Assembly (NCBI GenBank): GCA_905221605.1 | Contig: CAJNDS010002457.1 | Span: forward strand, 1,240,141 to 1,304,140 | DNA length: 64,000 nt | Direction of reading: 5' to 3' | Source of the DNA: Symbiodinium natans | Lineage: Eukaryota; Sar; Dinophyceae; Suessiales; Symbiodiniaceae | Shown here: positions 11,817 through 24,400 of the stretch, piece by piece | Layout: each line of letters starts with the position of its first letter | Numbering within the stretch: the first letter of the stretch is position 1 | The notes under the pieces: generated by a model | The model's input: only the letters and a program-made list of their open reading frames with translations | Told to the model about the DNA's origin: nothing | Databases searched by the model: none | Made by a program: the position numbers and the translations under genes

Positions 11817-14800
11817 GAGGAGGATGCCTATGGTCCATCTCCGAAAGTCACGGATGAGGTCCACATGATGGGTTGGGGGTTTAGGGTTTCGGGTTTAGGG
11901 ATAGCTGCACTGGGGGTATTTCATCATAGGGGGTAGGGGGGGGTTAACATTCGGGGGTACAGTCTTTTGGCCCTCTGACGTAGTCCCCGCAGTGTTTGTG
12001 TGCGTGCTGGGCGGGTGGCAAAAAAAACCTCGATCCTGAAGATAGAGATTTTCTGCTTGCTTGAAAGGCACGGCTTGTGGTCAAGTCAGACGCTTTTCCA
12101 TCCAGCTAGGCCCCTTAGGCGGGTGGCAAAAAAGCTAAGCCTACAAGCGCCGGGACAATCGAGTCACGACCTTACAATTCCTATAGTTGTCGCTCCCTCA
12201 GTTGTGGCTCTTCCGCGACTACCTCTTGCAATACATGCCCTTATAACACCCGGCCATCGGAGAGAAAACGCCCTCCGGCTGAACTCCCGAAGCTCGCATC
12301 TGTGTTCGCCCACAAGGTCCAGATAAACTACGCGCTGGCGCTCAAAAGCGCACCAGAAGAGGTGCCCTGGTCACGCGAGGGGTCTAGGGGTTAAGCCGCG
12401 CTTGAACGCTTGTTTAGGGTTAGGGGTTTAGTCTAGGCGGGCCCATTCAGGTGAGCGGTTTCCCCATAACGCCCTTAGATGATTGTTTAGTGCCCTTACA
12501 TACCCCTTATCTGTACTCTGCAACTCTCATCAGACACTTAACACCTGTGTCATTCCATCCATGCCTCCCTAAACCCTAGACATGTGAACCTAAACCCTCC
12601 CCGGTCAAACAAACAGGAAATCCATATACACCAGGCCCTACAAACCCCGCCCCCCGCCCCTCCCCCCTCCCCCTCGCAAAAAAAGCAATGCCAAAAAGCA
12701 ACTTGTGAGCCCTCCTTAAGTTACCTTCCAAAGCCCCTAAAAAGAGGCCTGCATGGCCCTCAGTTAAGCAAAAAGAGCGGCAAACACCCTAAACCCTAAT
12801 CCCTAAACCCTAAACCCTAAACCCTAAACCCTAAACCCTAAACCCTAAACCCTAAACCCTAAACCCTACCAAGTTGCTCGAAGAGCGGCTTCACGTCGAC
12901 TTTCGGAGCCTCGACTGGCGCAGGGTTTACCTGGGGCTCGATTTTCCCCTACAGCTTAGCAGGGTTTAGGGTTTAGGGTTTAGGGTTTAGAGTTTATAGG
13001 GTTGATAGGGTTTACGGCGTTCAGGGTTCTTAGCGCGTACAGGTGTATAGGGATTATAGCATAGGGTTTATAGGGCTTACAGGGTTGTAGGGCTTATAAG
13101 GTTTATAGGGATTATAGGGCTTCTAGTTTTTATAGGGTTTATGGGGTTTATTGGGTTTATTGGGTTTAGGGTGTAGGAGTTTAGGACGAGCAAAGGCTTG
13201 TTGAGAAATGTTCAGGGTTTGATTCTTCAGGATCTGGGGGGGGGGGTAAGAGGATGTTGTGGGCTGAAGAAGGGCGTTGGGATGTTTAGGTGCTCGGGCT
13301 CTTAGGGGGCGCCTGGTAAGGATTAGAAGGTTAGTGAGTTATGGGGGCCTCTAAAACGGAAACCCTAAACCCTAAACCCCAAACCCTAAACCCTAAACCC
13401 TAAGTCTCATGTCAAGGATGGCAAGCTCCAGTCTGAACACGCTGCTATGCTCCAAGGTGCGCATCCCATGGGTTGAGCCTTAGGGTTTAGGGTTGAGGGT
13501 TCAGGGAGGGTTTGGGGTTTCGGGTTTAGGGTTTAGGGTTCAGGGTTTAGGGTATAGGGTTTAGGGTGAGAAAAGCTTCACGGTCTAGTTCGTGCTCAGA
13601 GGTTCGTAGAATCCCACACTTGAGGTTTGACGGCCGGCTTCAGGGGCAAGTGAACACCTGTTCCCGAAGCTTTCTGAGTAGTAGAGCAGGCAACCTTTAA
13701 CCATTTCAGGGTTTAGGGTATAGGGTTTATAGGGCTTAGGGCTACCGAGTATGACGATTCAGTTCTGCAGTGCACAAAGCACCACCTCTCTGCCCTGACA
13801 CAGGCCATCCACAAAGCCCTGTTGTCCATGAAGCCCAAGACGTCACTGGGCTTCTTCAGCCCTGAAAGCCACGAACTCCCTGTGCGGAAGCCTATTGTGG
13901 ATCGGAAGGGCTTCTTGCTGATGTACGCCACTGCCTACTCAACGTCGAACGGGACCCTAAGAGTGCAGCAGCTGTCAATCAACTTGTCTCCGTTTCTGGC
14001 TGATTCCCTTGGCTTCGGGAGGGAATCAATGTAATCAACCTGCCCTAAACCCTCAACCCTAATCCCCAAACTCTAAACCCGAAGCAGCTGCCGAAGCACA
14101 TCGATCTTTGATGCTCGAGCAGCCCTAACAGGAACGGCTCCCCAAATATGTAGCAACTAGAGTTCCAAGTTGGCATGTTCCCCCTTATACAAGGAGGGGC
14201 CCCCCTAGTTATAAGTAGAGTTATAAGGATCCTAAATTGGGTTATAAGGATCCTAACTTAGGTTATAAGTCTTAGTATAGTAAGGGGGGGGGGGGGGGGC
14301 TCTCCTTATACTGAATAAGGGTTATAATAGGGGGTACTATAATCCCAATTAAGGACTGTTAGTATAAGGGGGAACATCCCAAGTTCCCAATCAAACCCTA
14401 ACCTGAGCCAAAACGGGGTGCTTAAGACCCTGCTTAAATGCTCCATCGACAGTTCTCTGAGGACATCTGGAGGCAAGGCCTCTGTACCACAACAGGGGCC
14501 CACTAAGGGACCAGAAGTTAGACAAAGTACAGGGAGGTTCAGGGTTTATTGTTTAGGGTGTAAAGGGGGCCCCCTTTGCCATAGTAACTGTAGTTAAGGG
14601 ACTTAAAGCCTGAGATATGATGTAACACCTACAAGCCAATTTCCCTTAAAACTCTACTTAAAGCTATTCGGGCCTTCCTTGTAATTACCTCAGGGCCCCC
14701 CTGTCTGCAGCTTGCCTGAGGTATGTGCAGCTTACATGTCGCAGTGATTATGCAGCGGGCGCTGCTGGCGACGAGGCGAGGACTTTGGGGACGTTGCTTG

Positions 14801-15262
14801 GTTTAGGGCCCGGTTCCGGCGCGACAGCTGCCGCCAATAATGGGAGTGTTCATGTTTTCTCAGCATTTTCTGAAGATCACCGAACAGAATCGTATAGTTT
14901 GAGGTGGCAAGGGTTCAGATAGTAGAGTAGGTAGCCTTTATAACCTTTTTGGGGTAGTACATAATCCCTATAAATTCCCAAGGGTTAACCTTTAGTTCCC
15001 CTTGGTTACTGGACGGCTAAGTTGCACTCTCATGCCCAGGACCGGGGCATCCCGCCTAACACTGACGTCCTGGTCAGAATAGAACCTGGGTCTTGGAGTA
15101 CTGTACGTTAATACTTTTTGTTGGTTCTGGGTTCCGATTATAGCTACTTATACCTAAAAAGTATATACTTTTTTTCCAGGGTCTACTCCAAAGCTAAGGA
15201 GCTGGTGCAGATCTACGAGTTCGAGGATGCAGGCAAGAAAGCCTTCTGGGACTCTTGGGCGA
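11817..15262 (+). CDS. FKBP-TPR gene, exons of FKBP-like domain 2
   Basis: Continues the gene. Exon 11817-11858 gives the linker EEDAYGPSPKVTDE, the usual entry into a new FKBP unit, and is followed by a GT donor. Exon ~12886-12921 gives RLHVDFRSLD. The exon from 13750 reads YDDSVLQCTKHHLSALTQ and then a helix ending ALLSMK; the frame stays open to 14034, but where the exon ends is unclear. Exon 14731-14775 reads LTCRSDYAAGAAGDE, matching the FKBP strand and AYG loop, and is followed by a GC donor. Exon ~15180-15262 (ELVQIYEFEDAGKK) fits the last strand, though its phase does not join cleanly to 14775, so an exon is probably missing. Domain identity rests on motif order, not alignment. Confidence 0.6.
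14173..14385. mobile_element. Family B MITE with family A MITE inserted in it
   Basis: The left end of B (ATGTTCCCCCTTATAC) is cut at about 14189 by a reversed family-A element (AAGGAGGGGCCCCC ... CTCTCCTTATA). The rest of B resumes at about 14321 and ends GGGGGAACATCCC. The nesting shows that A was active after B. TTATA flanks both junctions and may be a target duplication. Confidence 0.7.
14927..15022 (+). mobile_element. MITE-like family D copy
   Basis: Contains GTAGAGTAGGTAGCCTTTATA at the left and GGTTACTGGACGGCTAAG at the right. Similar copies lie at about 1937-2030, 39893-40003 and 45346-45442. The ends are weak inverted repeats around GGTAACC/GGTTACT. Confidence 0.55.
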
Positions 15263-17629
15263 AATCTTTCCAGGGTTTCGGCTTTGGGGTTTAGGGTTTA
15301 GGGCCTAGGGGCGTGTGGGGGGAAGGCACGACAGCATGGCTTAGGCATATGTTGCATAACCTTGTTAGAGGGCTGGGGCTTATGGGTCGGGTTTACAGGG
15401 TCTTAGGAACATCGGGGTCAACCGCAACTTAGATTAAAGTTTGGGATGGGCCTTCCCGAAGGGTGGTGGCTTAAAGCCACCCTAAACCCTAAACCCTAAG
15501 CCCTAAACCCTAAACCCTAAACCCAAAACCCACAACCCCTAAACCGGTGGAGGCCTTTGGCATCCTGAAGGTGTTGTGTGTGTGTGTGTGTGAAGACTTG
15601 TTGCCAAACGCGTGCTCTACCTGGGCCACTGGACCTGAGGGCATTCTGCACTGAAGGGTTTAGGGTTTGGGGTTTAGGGTTTGGGGTTTGGGGTTTAGGG
15701 TTTGGGGTTTAGGGTTTGGGGTTTGGGGTTTAGGGTTTAGGGTTTGGGGTTTAGGGTTTGGGGTTTGGGGTTCTGGGGGGGGTTGAGGGTGTAGGGGGTA
15801 GAGGGTTTGAGGGTAGGGGTTAGGCGGTGGGGTAGGGGGTAGGGGAGCCAGGATGGCCCCCTAAACTTAGCCCTCCTTGCCCGAAACCCGAAGTACCCTC
15901 AAACTTGTAGGCCCCTAAGCCCGAAACCCCTGCTGGAACCTTGAGCCCTAAACCCTCTACCCTAGACCGTGTTGGAGCTTTAGTTTTCAGACCTGATTCT
16001 GAGGAGGAGAACTTGGTCATGAAGAAAGCCCCTCGGTTGAGTGTTGAGGGTTTTTAAAAACGGGTTTACGGTTTAGGACTTTTAGACAAGGGTTTAGGGT
16101 TTAGGAATGGCAGGAGTCCCGTCAAGCTTGTCCGAGTCTGGCTTCAAAAGGGTTTAGGGTTGAGGGTTTAGGGCTTAGGGTTTAGGGTTCACGGGCGGAT
16201 GGGACCCCTACAAGGCGCTCTTCATCTTATTCCCCTATGTGGCCCATACATATTCCCTATATTGTACCTTATGTGGTCCCCACATACCAAAGTAGCCCCT
16301 AAAAAAAAACCCAAAGAACCCCTAAGGTCCTTCGAAGGGTGCTTGAGAGCGGCGGTCATTCAATGTTGAGCTTTATAGTTCTAAACGGGAAGAAGAGAAC
16401 GGGCGTTGCCTCGTCGCAAACGAGACATCTTGAAACAGAATACGCAATATTACCATAAACCTAAACCCTAATTCCCTCTACATCCCTGAACCTTCGCAGT
16501 GTCACGTTTCGGACCTTCATCTACAACGCTCTAAACATTCAGACACGAGCTCTCCTCATAAACGATGCGCAGTGCGGCTGTTCCGACCCCAGCCTGCTTT
16601 TGAAGCTTGGATAACCTGCGATCTGTGAGCGGTGGACGACTGCCTACACCCCAAACTGGTTCAGGGCTTAGGGTAATTACCCGAAACTCTAAACCCTGAC
16701 CCTAAGCCCTAAAACCTAGCCCGTTTAGGGTTTAGGGTTTAGGGTTAGGGTTTGTTCGTGAGTGTATAGGGTTTAGGGTGCAAAACCGATCTTTCAGGCC
16801 ATCGTCACTGTGCCAAGTCGACTCTGCCCGGGCTTTGATGGCACCTGGTGCAAGGCTCGCTGGTGCAACCAGTGTAGGTTTAGGGTTTAGGGTTTAGGGT
16901 TTAGGGTTTAGGGTTTAGGGTTTAGGGTCTGTTCAGAAGGGTTTAGGGGATCGGAGTTGTGCCTCAACTATATGGCAGGAAGCTACAATCCCAAGCCCTT
17001 CTCGGGCTGATCATGCCAGAAACTTGTCGGCTGGGGGAGGGGGGCTGTTCGTAAATGTTCTAAACTAGTAATGAACTGTGCAAACGACCAATAACTGGGC
17101 CCCCTAGGCCCTAAACCCTGCACCCTAAACCCTAAACCCTGCTTTACAACAACCTCACCATGTATCTCTTCTCGAGCAAAATCAACGCGCATCCGCTAGA
17201 AGGAGCCTCCAGATGTCCAGGTTGGCTAAACCCCTATTGTTTATAGGGTTTATTCCGAGTTGTTTTCCATTTAACATGTTTTTTTTTATCGGGTTTATTC
17301 GGAGTTGTTTTCCATTTAACATGTTGAGAAAAGAATCGGGCAAGCCCACCTCAATCCTTGTTGTACTCATGTATGGCTCATGCCCAGAGGAATTTTCTTC
17401 TAAGAGGAGTAGCAACTTCCGGCAGATGGCCTGAGGTGAAGGTCCTCAGCGCGAAGGTGGGTGAGGAGCTCGTGACCCTAGAGTGGTGTTGGGGCTGGGT
17501 AGGGGGTACGGGTACGGGGTAGTAGGGGGTGGTAGGAGGCGGGGGGGGTGGCGGGGGGGTAGGGGGTCAGGGGTAGGGTAGGGGGGTGGCATAAACAGCA
17601 TCCTACCGATTATATTCCAATGATATCCC

Positions 17630-17660
17630 GAGTTACAACTAGCGGGGCCCCTCCTTGTAG
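17630..17660 (+). promoter_or_regulatory. Splice acceptor supplied by a MITE end
   Basis: The right end of a degenerate family-A element (ACTAGCGGGGCCCCTCCTTG then TAG) abuts the exon that starts at 17661. The element's terminal CCTCCTTGTAG provides both the pyrimidine tract and the AG. Confidence 0.55.
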
Positions 17661-20127
17661 GAGGAGAAAGTGACCGAAGAAATCATGGTCAACACCATCG
17701 TTGGCAATGGTGAGATGCATCTTAGCTGTATGGCCCTCGCAGTCGGTTGAGGGGTCTGGGGCCTGCAAAGAGGTTGGGCTTAGGGTTTAGGGTTGAGGGT
17801 TTAGGGTTTAGGGTTTAGCCTTCCCCCTAAATCCTAACCCCCTCAACCCTCAACCATCAACAGAAAGCCCTAAGATGTGGGGCCTAGGGTTGAACGGAGT
17901 CTGATGGGTTTAGGGTTTAGGGTTTCCGGGTTGCCCCTAAACCCACACCCTGAAGTTGGAGGCTAGGTGTTGTTGCAGCAGACAACTGCTTCTTTGCAGC
18001 CTTTGAGGGTTCGGGCTTGGGATGTTCCCCCCTTATACTAGCAGTCCTTGAGAGGGATGAGAATAGCAGGGTACGATCGTCCCTATGAAGGACTGTTTGT
18101 GTAAGGGGGGAGCATCCCTAGTCGGGCCAAGGCCTCTTCCCAATACTTTTGCAGTTTAGGGTTTAGGGTTTAGGGTTTGGGGTTTGGGGTTTAGGCTTTA
18201 GGGACCATCGCCATTCAAGTTTTCTGCAGACTGGGCAGCGGCAACTGGATTGTGAATTTGGACCTAATGGTCAAGACAACTCCGAGGGTGGCCGTGTTGT
18301 TTTGGCTGAGGCCCCTCCAGTTTTCGACAAGAAGGGTTGAAGCAGAGACCATTGCATAGTCTCCGCTGGTCAGAACTCATACCTGCGTGCATAGCTTGTC
18401 GTGGTTGGGTTGCGCCTTCGATATTTTGATGTCGGTTGCTGGGGAGGGGGGGTTGCTGAACCCTAAACCCTAAACCCTAAACCCTCCTACTGCGTGGAGG
18501 TGTGACGCATTGGAGGGAGCCTGTGCCCGAATGCGCAAAGGACTCGCTGCCTCCGGAGTTTAGGATTCTTGCACTACGGTTTGTGAAGAGCTGACGCATG
18601 AATAAGGGCTTTTGGGTTTACAAATCACTACGCCCTGAACCCTACAGCCCAAATAGATGAATGATACAGGTTCGCCTTACGGGCTCACTAGGCCTTACCA
18701 CTATTGTTTTCTTAAGAATTCCAAAAAAAAACGAAAAAATCTTCCTTACGAGGGGAATATAGGGACTATTATCTTTGACTGATTTTTTTTTTTTTGGGGG
18801 GGGGGTGTGGTAACTGCACAACCTATCCTCAGTATACGGGATTAACTTGAGCAGATCTTCTGTATGCATTCTGCATAGCCGCATATCGACTTAGCTTTCA
18901 GGAGTCGTCACAGTGGCCTTGAAGACTACAGCCTTGCCCTCCCCCCAATCACCTCCCCCAGGGCCCCTCTACCCCCCTAAACCCTAAACCCTAAACCTAA
19001 ACCCTAAACTTACAAGCTCTTTTGACTTAGTAACGCTTAGTATCGTACCCCCCTCTTAGAACCCCCCCCCCCCCATAAGCCACCTTTTTCACCCTACTTG
19101 CTAAGTCAAACGGCTTGCAAGTACCCCCGCCCTAAACCCTAAACCCTAAACCCTAAACCCTAAACCCTAAACCCTCAGAGGAGAAGTTGCGTTGGTTACA
19201 GTCAAGCCCATCCCATCTCTCCACACGCCGGGGATCCCGAGCCTCGAGGTGGAGGGCTCAAACCTTGGTAGGGTTTAGGGTTTCACGGTTTAGGGGTTTC
19301 AGGGTTTCAGGGTTTCAGGGTTTCAGGGTGTCAGGGTTTCAGGGTTTCAGGGTTTCAGGGCTGCAGGATTCCCCCTCAAGTATAGAACTTAGTGCCCTTT
19401 TGTGTACAAGGCGGGGCACCCCTTTCCATACTGACCATAGTCCAGGGCTTAGTTAGGGCTTTCGGCTTCAGCAATCGGTCGGCCGCACAGCTTGCAAGAT
19501 GGATGTTCCCCACTTGTGGTTGTAGTTCTATAGGATTCTTAAGGGACTTAGGGTTTAGGGTTTAGAGTTTAGGGTTTAGGGTTTAGGGTTTAGGGGGTTC
19601 AAGGGGGCGGTAGGCACCTAGGGGACCTTAGGGAAGCATTGGGGACCTTAGGGAGTTCATGGGGAGGATTAGGGAACCTTGGGTTACATACCTCCTTTGA
19701 ACCCCCCTCCCTTAAGAACCCTATGATAGTTGTTGGAGGGTCTGCGGTACTTCGATGAACTGAGACGTATGGTGAGTTGGTGTCCTATTTCAAGAAAGAA
19801 GTAGGTACCAAGTAAATCAGAGAGCTGCAATTGGTGGCTCTAGACTCTGGGTGGTTTTGGGATGGAGATGTTGAGCCCTTGACGCTCATAGCTCAAAAAT
19901 CCCTGAAAGCCCTAAACATGCCTTATAAAACCCTGAGCCCTAAACTTTCCCAAACCCTAACCCTACACCCTACACCCTACACCCTAAATCCTAAACCCTA
20001 AACCCTAAACCCTCAACCCTAAACCCTAAACCTAAACCCTACACCCGAAACCCTAAACCCTAAACCCTAAACCCTGGCCAGATCTCTGCTGGGGCTGGTG
20101 ATGTGGTGTACAAGCTGGAGATGGTGG
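17661..20127 (+). CDS. FKBP-TPR gene, exons of a diverged FKBP-like domain 3
   Basis: Exon 17661-~17709 reads EEKVTEEIMVNTIVGNG, again the linker-to-strand entry of an FKBP unit, and is followed by a possible GT donor. A candidate exon starts at 18230 after TTTTCTGCAG, but its frame is ambiguous. Exon 20082-~20127 reads ISAGAGDVVYKLEMVDFG, which matches the last FKBP strand (AG-DVVYKLEMVDF) just before the TPR region. The middle of the domain was not found. It is probably too diverged to be an active isomerase, as in the later domains of other multi-FKBP co-chaperones. Confidence 0.5.
18019..18122. mobile_element. MITE-like family B copy
   Basis: Ends GGGATGTTCCCCCCTTATAC and GTGTAAGGGGGGAGCATCCC form a terminal inverted repeat. 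The internal AGTCCTT and AAGGACT are also inverted. Confidence 0.75.
19591..19727. mobile_element. MITE-like family F copy
   Basis: Carries GGGGGCGGTAGGCACCTAGGG, repeated ACCTTAGGGA units and a terminal AACCCCCCTCCCTTAAGAAC. Related copies lie at about 36664-36832 and 37979-38112, where the GTTCTTAAGGGAGGGGGG end is clearer. Confidence 0.6.
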
Positions 20128-21425
20128 ACTTCGGCAGCCTGGCCTTGCTGCAGGGGTTTAGGTTTAGGGTTTAGCGTTTAGGGTTTAGGGTTTAGGGTTA
20201 GGGTTTAGGGTTTGGGGTTTAGGGTTTAGGGTTTAGGGTTTAGGGTTTAGGGCAAGTTGAGGGCTCGGAAAAATTGAGAGGTAGGGGAGATCTGGAGTTG
20301 AGGCCTCGGGCTACCCTAAACCCTAAACCCTAAACCCTAAACCCTAAACCCTAAACCGTTCTCAGGGTTCAGGGTTCAGGGCCGACAGAGAGCCGTGGAA
20401 CAAAAGGGGTCCCCGGCAGCCATGAGACCAGTGGCAAAAAAAGGGTTTAGGGTTTAGGGCAAAGTAGGATTTAGGTGTGGTTTTTGACGTAGGTTTACTG
20501 GTTCGGCTTCAGGGAATGGATAAGATTTAGGGTTAAGGCTTCTTCGTGCGACTCTTGTATGTTGATGATCTTGCTCTAGAGGGCAGTAGCCTCGTGCCGC
20601 CTCGGGGCAGGGGGGGGGGGGGGTGTACTCTCAAAACCCTACTTGGAAGCCCTTTTGACGTAGTAAGTGTGGTTAGGAAGGTGGGTTGTTAAGATAATAG
20701 GGGCTATGTGACTACATCGAGTACTAAGTAGACTTACTGAGTCAAAAGAGCTTCGAAGTACACCTAAACTCTCAGCCGTAGAAGCCCTAAACCCTTAACC
20801 CTACAAAGAGGGGCCCCCTTACTGCACAAACTCAAGTTAAGGGACTTGTAACCTAAGTTGGATCCTTCAAACCAAATTTAGGACCCTTATAGCTCTACTT
20901 ATATCTAGGGGGACCCCTCCTTGTAACCCTAAACCCTAAGCCCTAAGCCCGAAGCACCAGGCCATCCTCCACCAGAGGAGGGGCCAAGCGACTCTACCAA
21001 GTTGCCTCTTGGGCGCAATGGTTCCAGATCTTTTTTATTGTGTGTGTGTGTGTGTGTGTTTTTTTTTAGGGGGGGGGGGGGGGGGGGGGGGGTTGGGTTC
21101 AGGATTGAGGGTCTAGGGTTTAGGGTTGCGGGGGGCTTACTGTAGCACATCTATGCCCTAAACAGCAGGAGCCTTGAACCCCAAACCCTGTTTTCCTGAC
21201 ATGGACCCTTGCTGCATGTTAAGTTAAAGGACTAAAAATTAAGTTAGGATCCTTATCACCCCATTTAGGGTCCTTATAGCTCTACTTATACCTGGAGGGG
21301 CCCTTCTTGTATGCCCCATGCCCTACGAACCCAGCTTTGCGAGGCTTTTGTTTCTGTAGGTTTCGACATGTGCCCTAAACCCTAAACCCTAAACCCTAAA
21401 CCCTAAACCCTAAACCCCCCGACAG

Positions 21426-24400
21426 GCTGGAGTTCTGCCAGAAGCAGAAAGGACGAGGACAGGGATGTCGGGGCACTTTTCGGTGGAGTCTGGGTGCAGG
21501 GTCCCGTTTTTTCCATCTGACCTGCAAAGTCCGGACGCGGAAAAGGTTTTTCCGAAACCCTGGCCCTAAATCGCTTCTGACCCAATCCCTAGACCTCGCC
21601 ACTATGTAATCTTGTCACGACATTGGGGCTTGGAGAAAGTAAGCCTTAAGTAAGCATCAAGCAATGGAACAAAGCGGCGAACTCAAGATGTTCCCCCTTA
21701 TACCAACAGTCCTTTATAGGGACAATATTAGGGGGTGCCCGAATCCCGATTAAGGACTGTTAGTAGTTAGTGTATTAGGGCGAGCATCCCAACCCCAACC
21801 CCTTATATAAGGCTGCACATGCCACAAGCCAGGGGTAAGTTTAGGGTTTAGGGTTTAGGGTTTAGGGTTTAGGGTTTAGGGTTTAGGGTTCAGGGTTTAG
21901 GGTTTAGGGTTTAGGGGTCTTGCGCTGTCGCGGCATGACAACTTTCCAATACCCCGCTAAACCCTAAGCCTTCAACTCCACTAGACCCTGAATTTTCACC
22001 GAATGCCACCAGCAGGCCCATAACTTTCCCTAAGGGTCCATGCACCTAATTATTATATACCTGGGGCCCAAAGTCCCTATACAGCTAGTACTTAAAGGCC
22101 CAAGTATTCCCTATTTAGGTACATTGACCCTTAGGGTTTGGAACTTGGCTTAGGGTCCAGGTTTTTTTCGGTTTCAGGGTGTAGCCCTAAGAGTCCATAT
22201 ACCTCAAAAGGGAATACTTGCGCCTTAAAGCACCTCCTATATACGGGCTTTATCGGGCCCACGTATACAACAGTATGGTACCTGGACCCTTAGGGCTAAA
22301 CCCTAAACCCTTAGGGTAGGGTGTTGTGGCCAGGCTCAGATCACTTCAAGGCAGGGCGCGTCCGCCTCGCGTACGCCGCTTGCCCAATTGGTGGCAAGGG
22401 GCTGCTCTGGGCTTCAGGGGTTTAGGGGTTTAGGGGTTTAGGGGTTTAGGGTTTAGGGTTTAGGGTTTAGGGTTTAGGGTTTAGGGTTTAGGGTTAGGGT
22501 TTAGGGTTTTAGGGTTTAGGGTTTAGGGTTTTAGTGTTCCGGGGCCCGAAGCCCCATGACAGTCAGGAGAGATACTCGAGGGTCGTCGCCCTGCTTCCGC
22601 GCTACAAGCGGCCGCTGGGCAGTTCCACCAGCGTGGAGGCCAGGCATGAACTCATGGGGCCATCATTTGGGTCCTGTTTTGTTTATGGGTGCAGGGTTTA
22701 GGGTTTAGGGTTTAGGGTTTATAAGGTTTAGGGTTTATAAGGTTTAGGGTTTATAAGGTTTAGGGTTTAGGTCTATGGAATCCCTTGAAGGGTATATGGC
22801 TAGTTCTGGGTCCCCTATATAATAGGACACCCTTGTAGATCTTGGTGCGGGTTTGTATTCGGTGTCATTTTGAGGATACTATTTATGAAAACAACCTACC
22901 GGTTTTAGATTCTAGCTGACCGGAATCTACGCAGAGGGATTGGGGGCTTCGGGGGGTTTAGGGTTAGGGTGTAGGGAAATTATCTCGTCTACTTACCCCA
23001 AGGGTCCATGTACCTCATTATTATATACTTGGACTCCGAAGTCCTTCTACAGGAATTACCTTCAGGCCCAAGATTTCTCCCTATTTCGGTACATGAAACT
23101 TAGGGGACTCTCTAGACGACTTGGGTTGTATGCACCAGGTCTTCGAATGAGGTACCCTTTATAGCCCCTTAAAGGGTGTATATATATATATATGTATATT
23201 TGTATATATATATATAGAGATATATATATATCTATGTATGCATCTAGGGCCCTAGTTCCCTCCCAAGAGCCAAGGGGTAAACCACAATGCGCCAGGTCTT
23301 CGAAGATCCAAGGGAGCGAAAAGCCGCAGAGGAGCAACGACACCCGCGATCTTTTCCGTTGCAGCGTGAGAAGGGGTCTTGACTTTCTTCTGGCTGGTTT
23401 ATAGGGTTTAGGGTTTAGGGTTAGGGTTTAGGGTTTAAGGTTTGGGTTGAGGGTTAGGGTTTAGGGTTTGGGTTTAGGGCTTTCTTCTGGCTGGCCCTTA
23501 GGAATTTGACCTTTTGGGTTGTTGAAGAAACTACAATAAGGAGCCTAAAAGTTAAACATTTAGGAGGGGATCAGAAATCAGCCAAGGGGTGCACTGTGTA
23601 CATCTGTGTTCGGCCGAAGCCCTTCTTTCCTAGGGGTTAGTGTCCGGATTTAGGTCCGTCAGCCCTAAACCCTAAATCCTAAACCCGACACCCTAAACCC
23701 CAAACCCTAAATCCTAAACCCTGTAGGAGCTCAAGAACACCTGCCGACTCAACCTTGCTGCGTGCGTGCCCATGAACGCAAGGATCGGTGGTTCAGGGTC
23801 GGGTTCATGTTTTTGGCCGGCCAATTCCTATAGGGTTCAGAGTTTAGGGTTTAGGGTTTAGGGTTTAGGCTTAGGGTTTAGGGTACCTAGACCCCCTCTC
23901 ACCGTAGAATACATAGCATGATAGTTCGGTGCCGCAATAAATCGGGAGTCCAGGTAGGGTTTGACAAGTGACAGATTCGGGCTGGCTCCGGGCCTCCGTC
24001 CCGTCGTTCTCAGCGTGGTAGTTCTTAGACTTTCTGTGCGTCCAGGGGGCTCTGGCGCCGATTTTTTTTTGGGCTTAGGGTTTAGGATCCCTAAACCCGA
24101 AATCCTAAACCCTAAACCCCTAAACCCCTAAACTCTAGATTTTCCGCCGCGGCTTGGATGGGGGGAGACAAGGCGCTGAAGCTGGACCTTGCGTACTCCG
24201 CCGCTCGATTCTGCGACGAGGTGCTGAAGGAGGCACATACATCCCTGCGAATCCTTCATAGCTGAATATAGGGTTTAGGGTTTAGGGTTACTAGAACTCC
24301 CACGGACACAATGGCTAGGTCCCTGGAAGTCTAGGGCTATGCCCTCATAAGCTTGTTTGTGGCATTTGTTCAGGGGCTTCAGGGTTTGTTCAGGTGCTTT

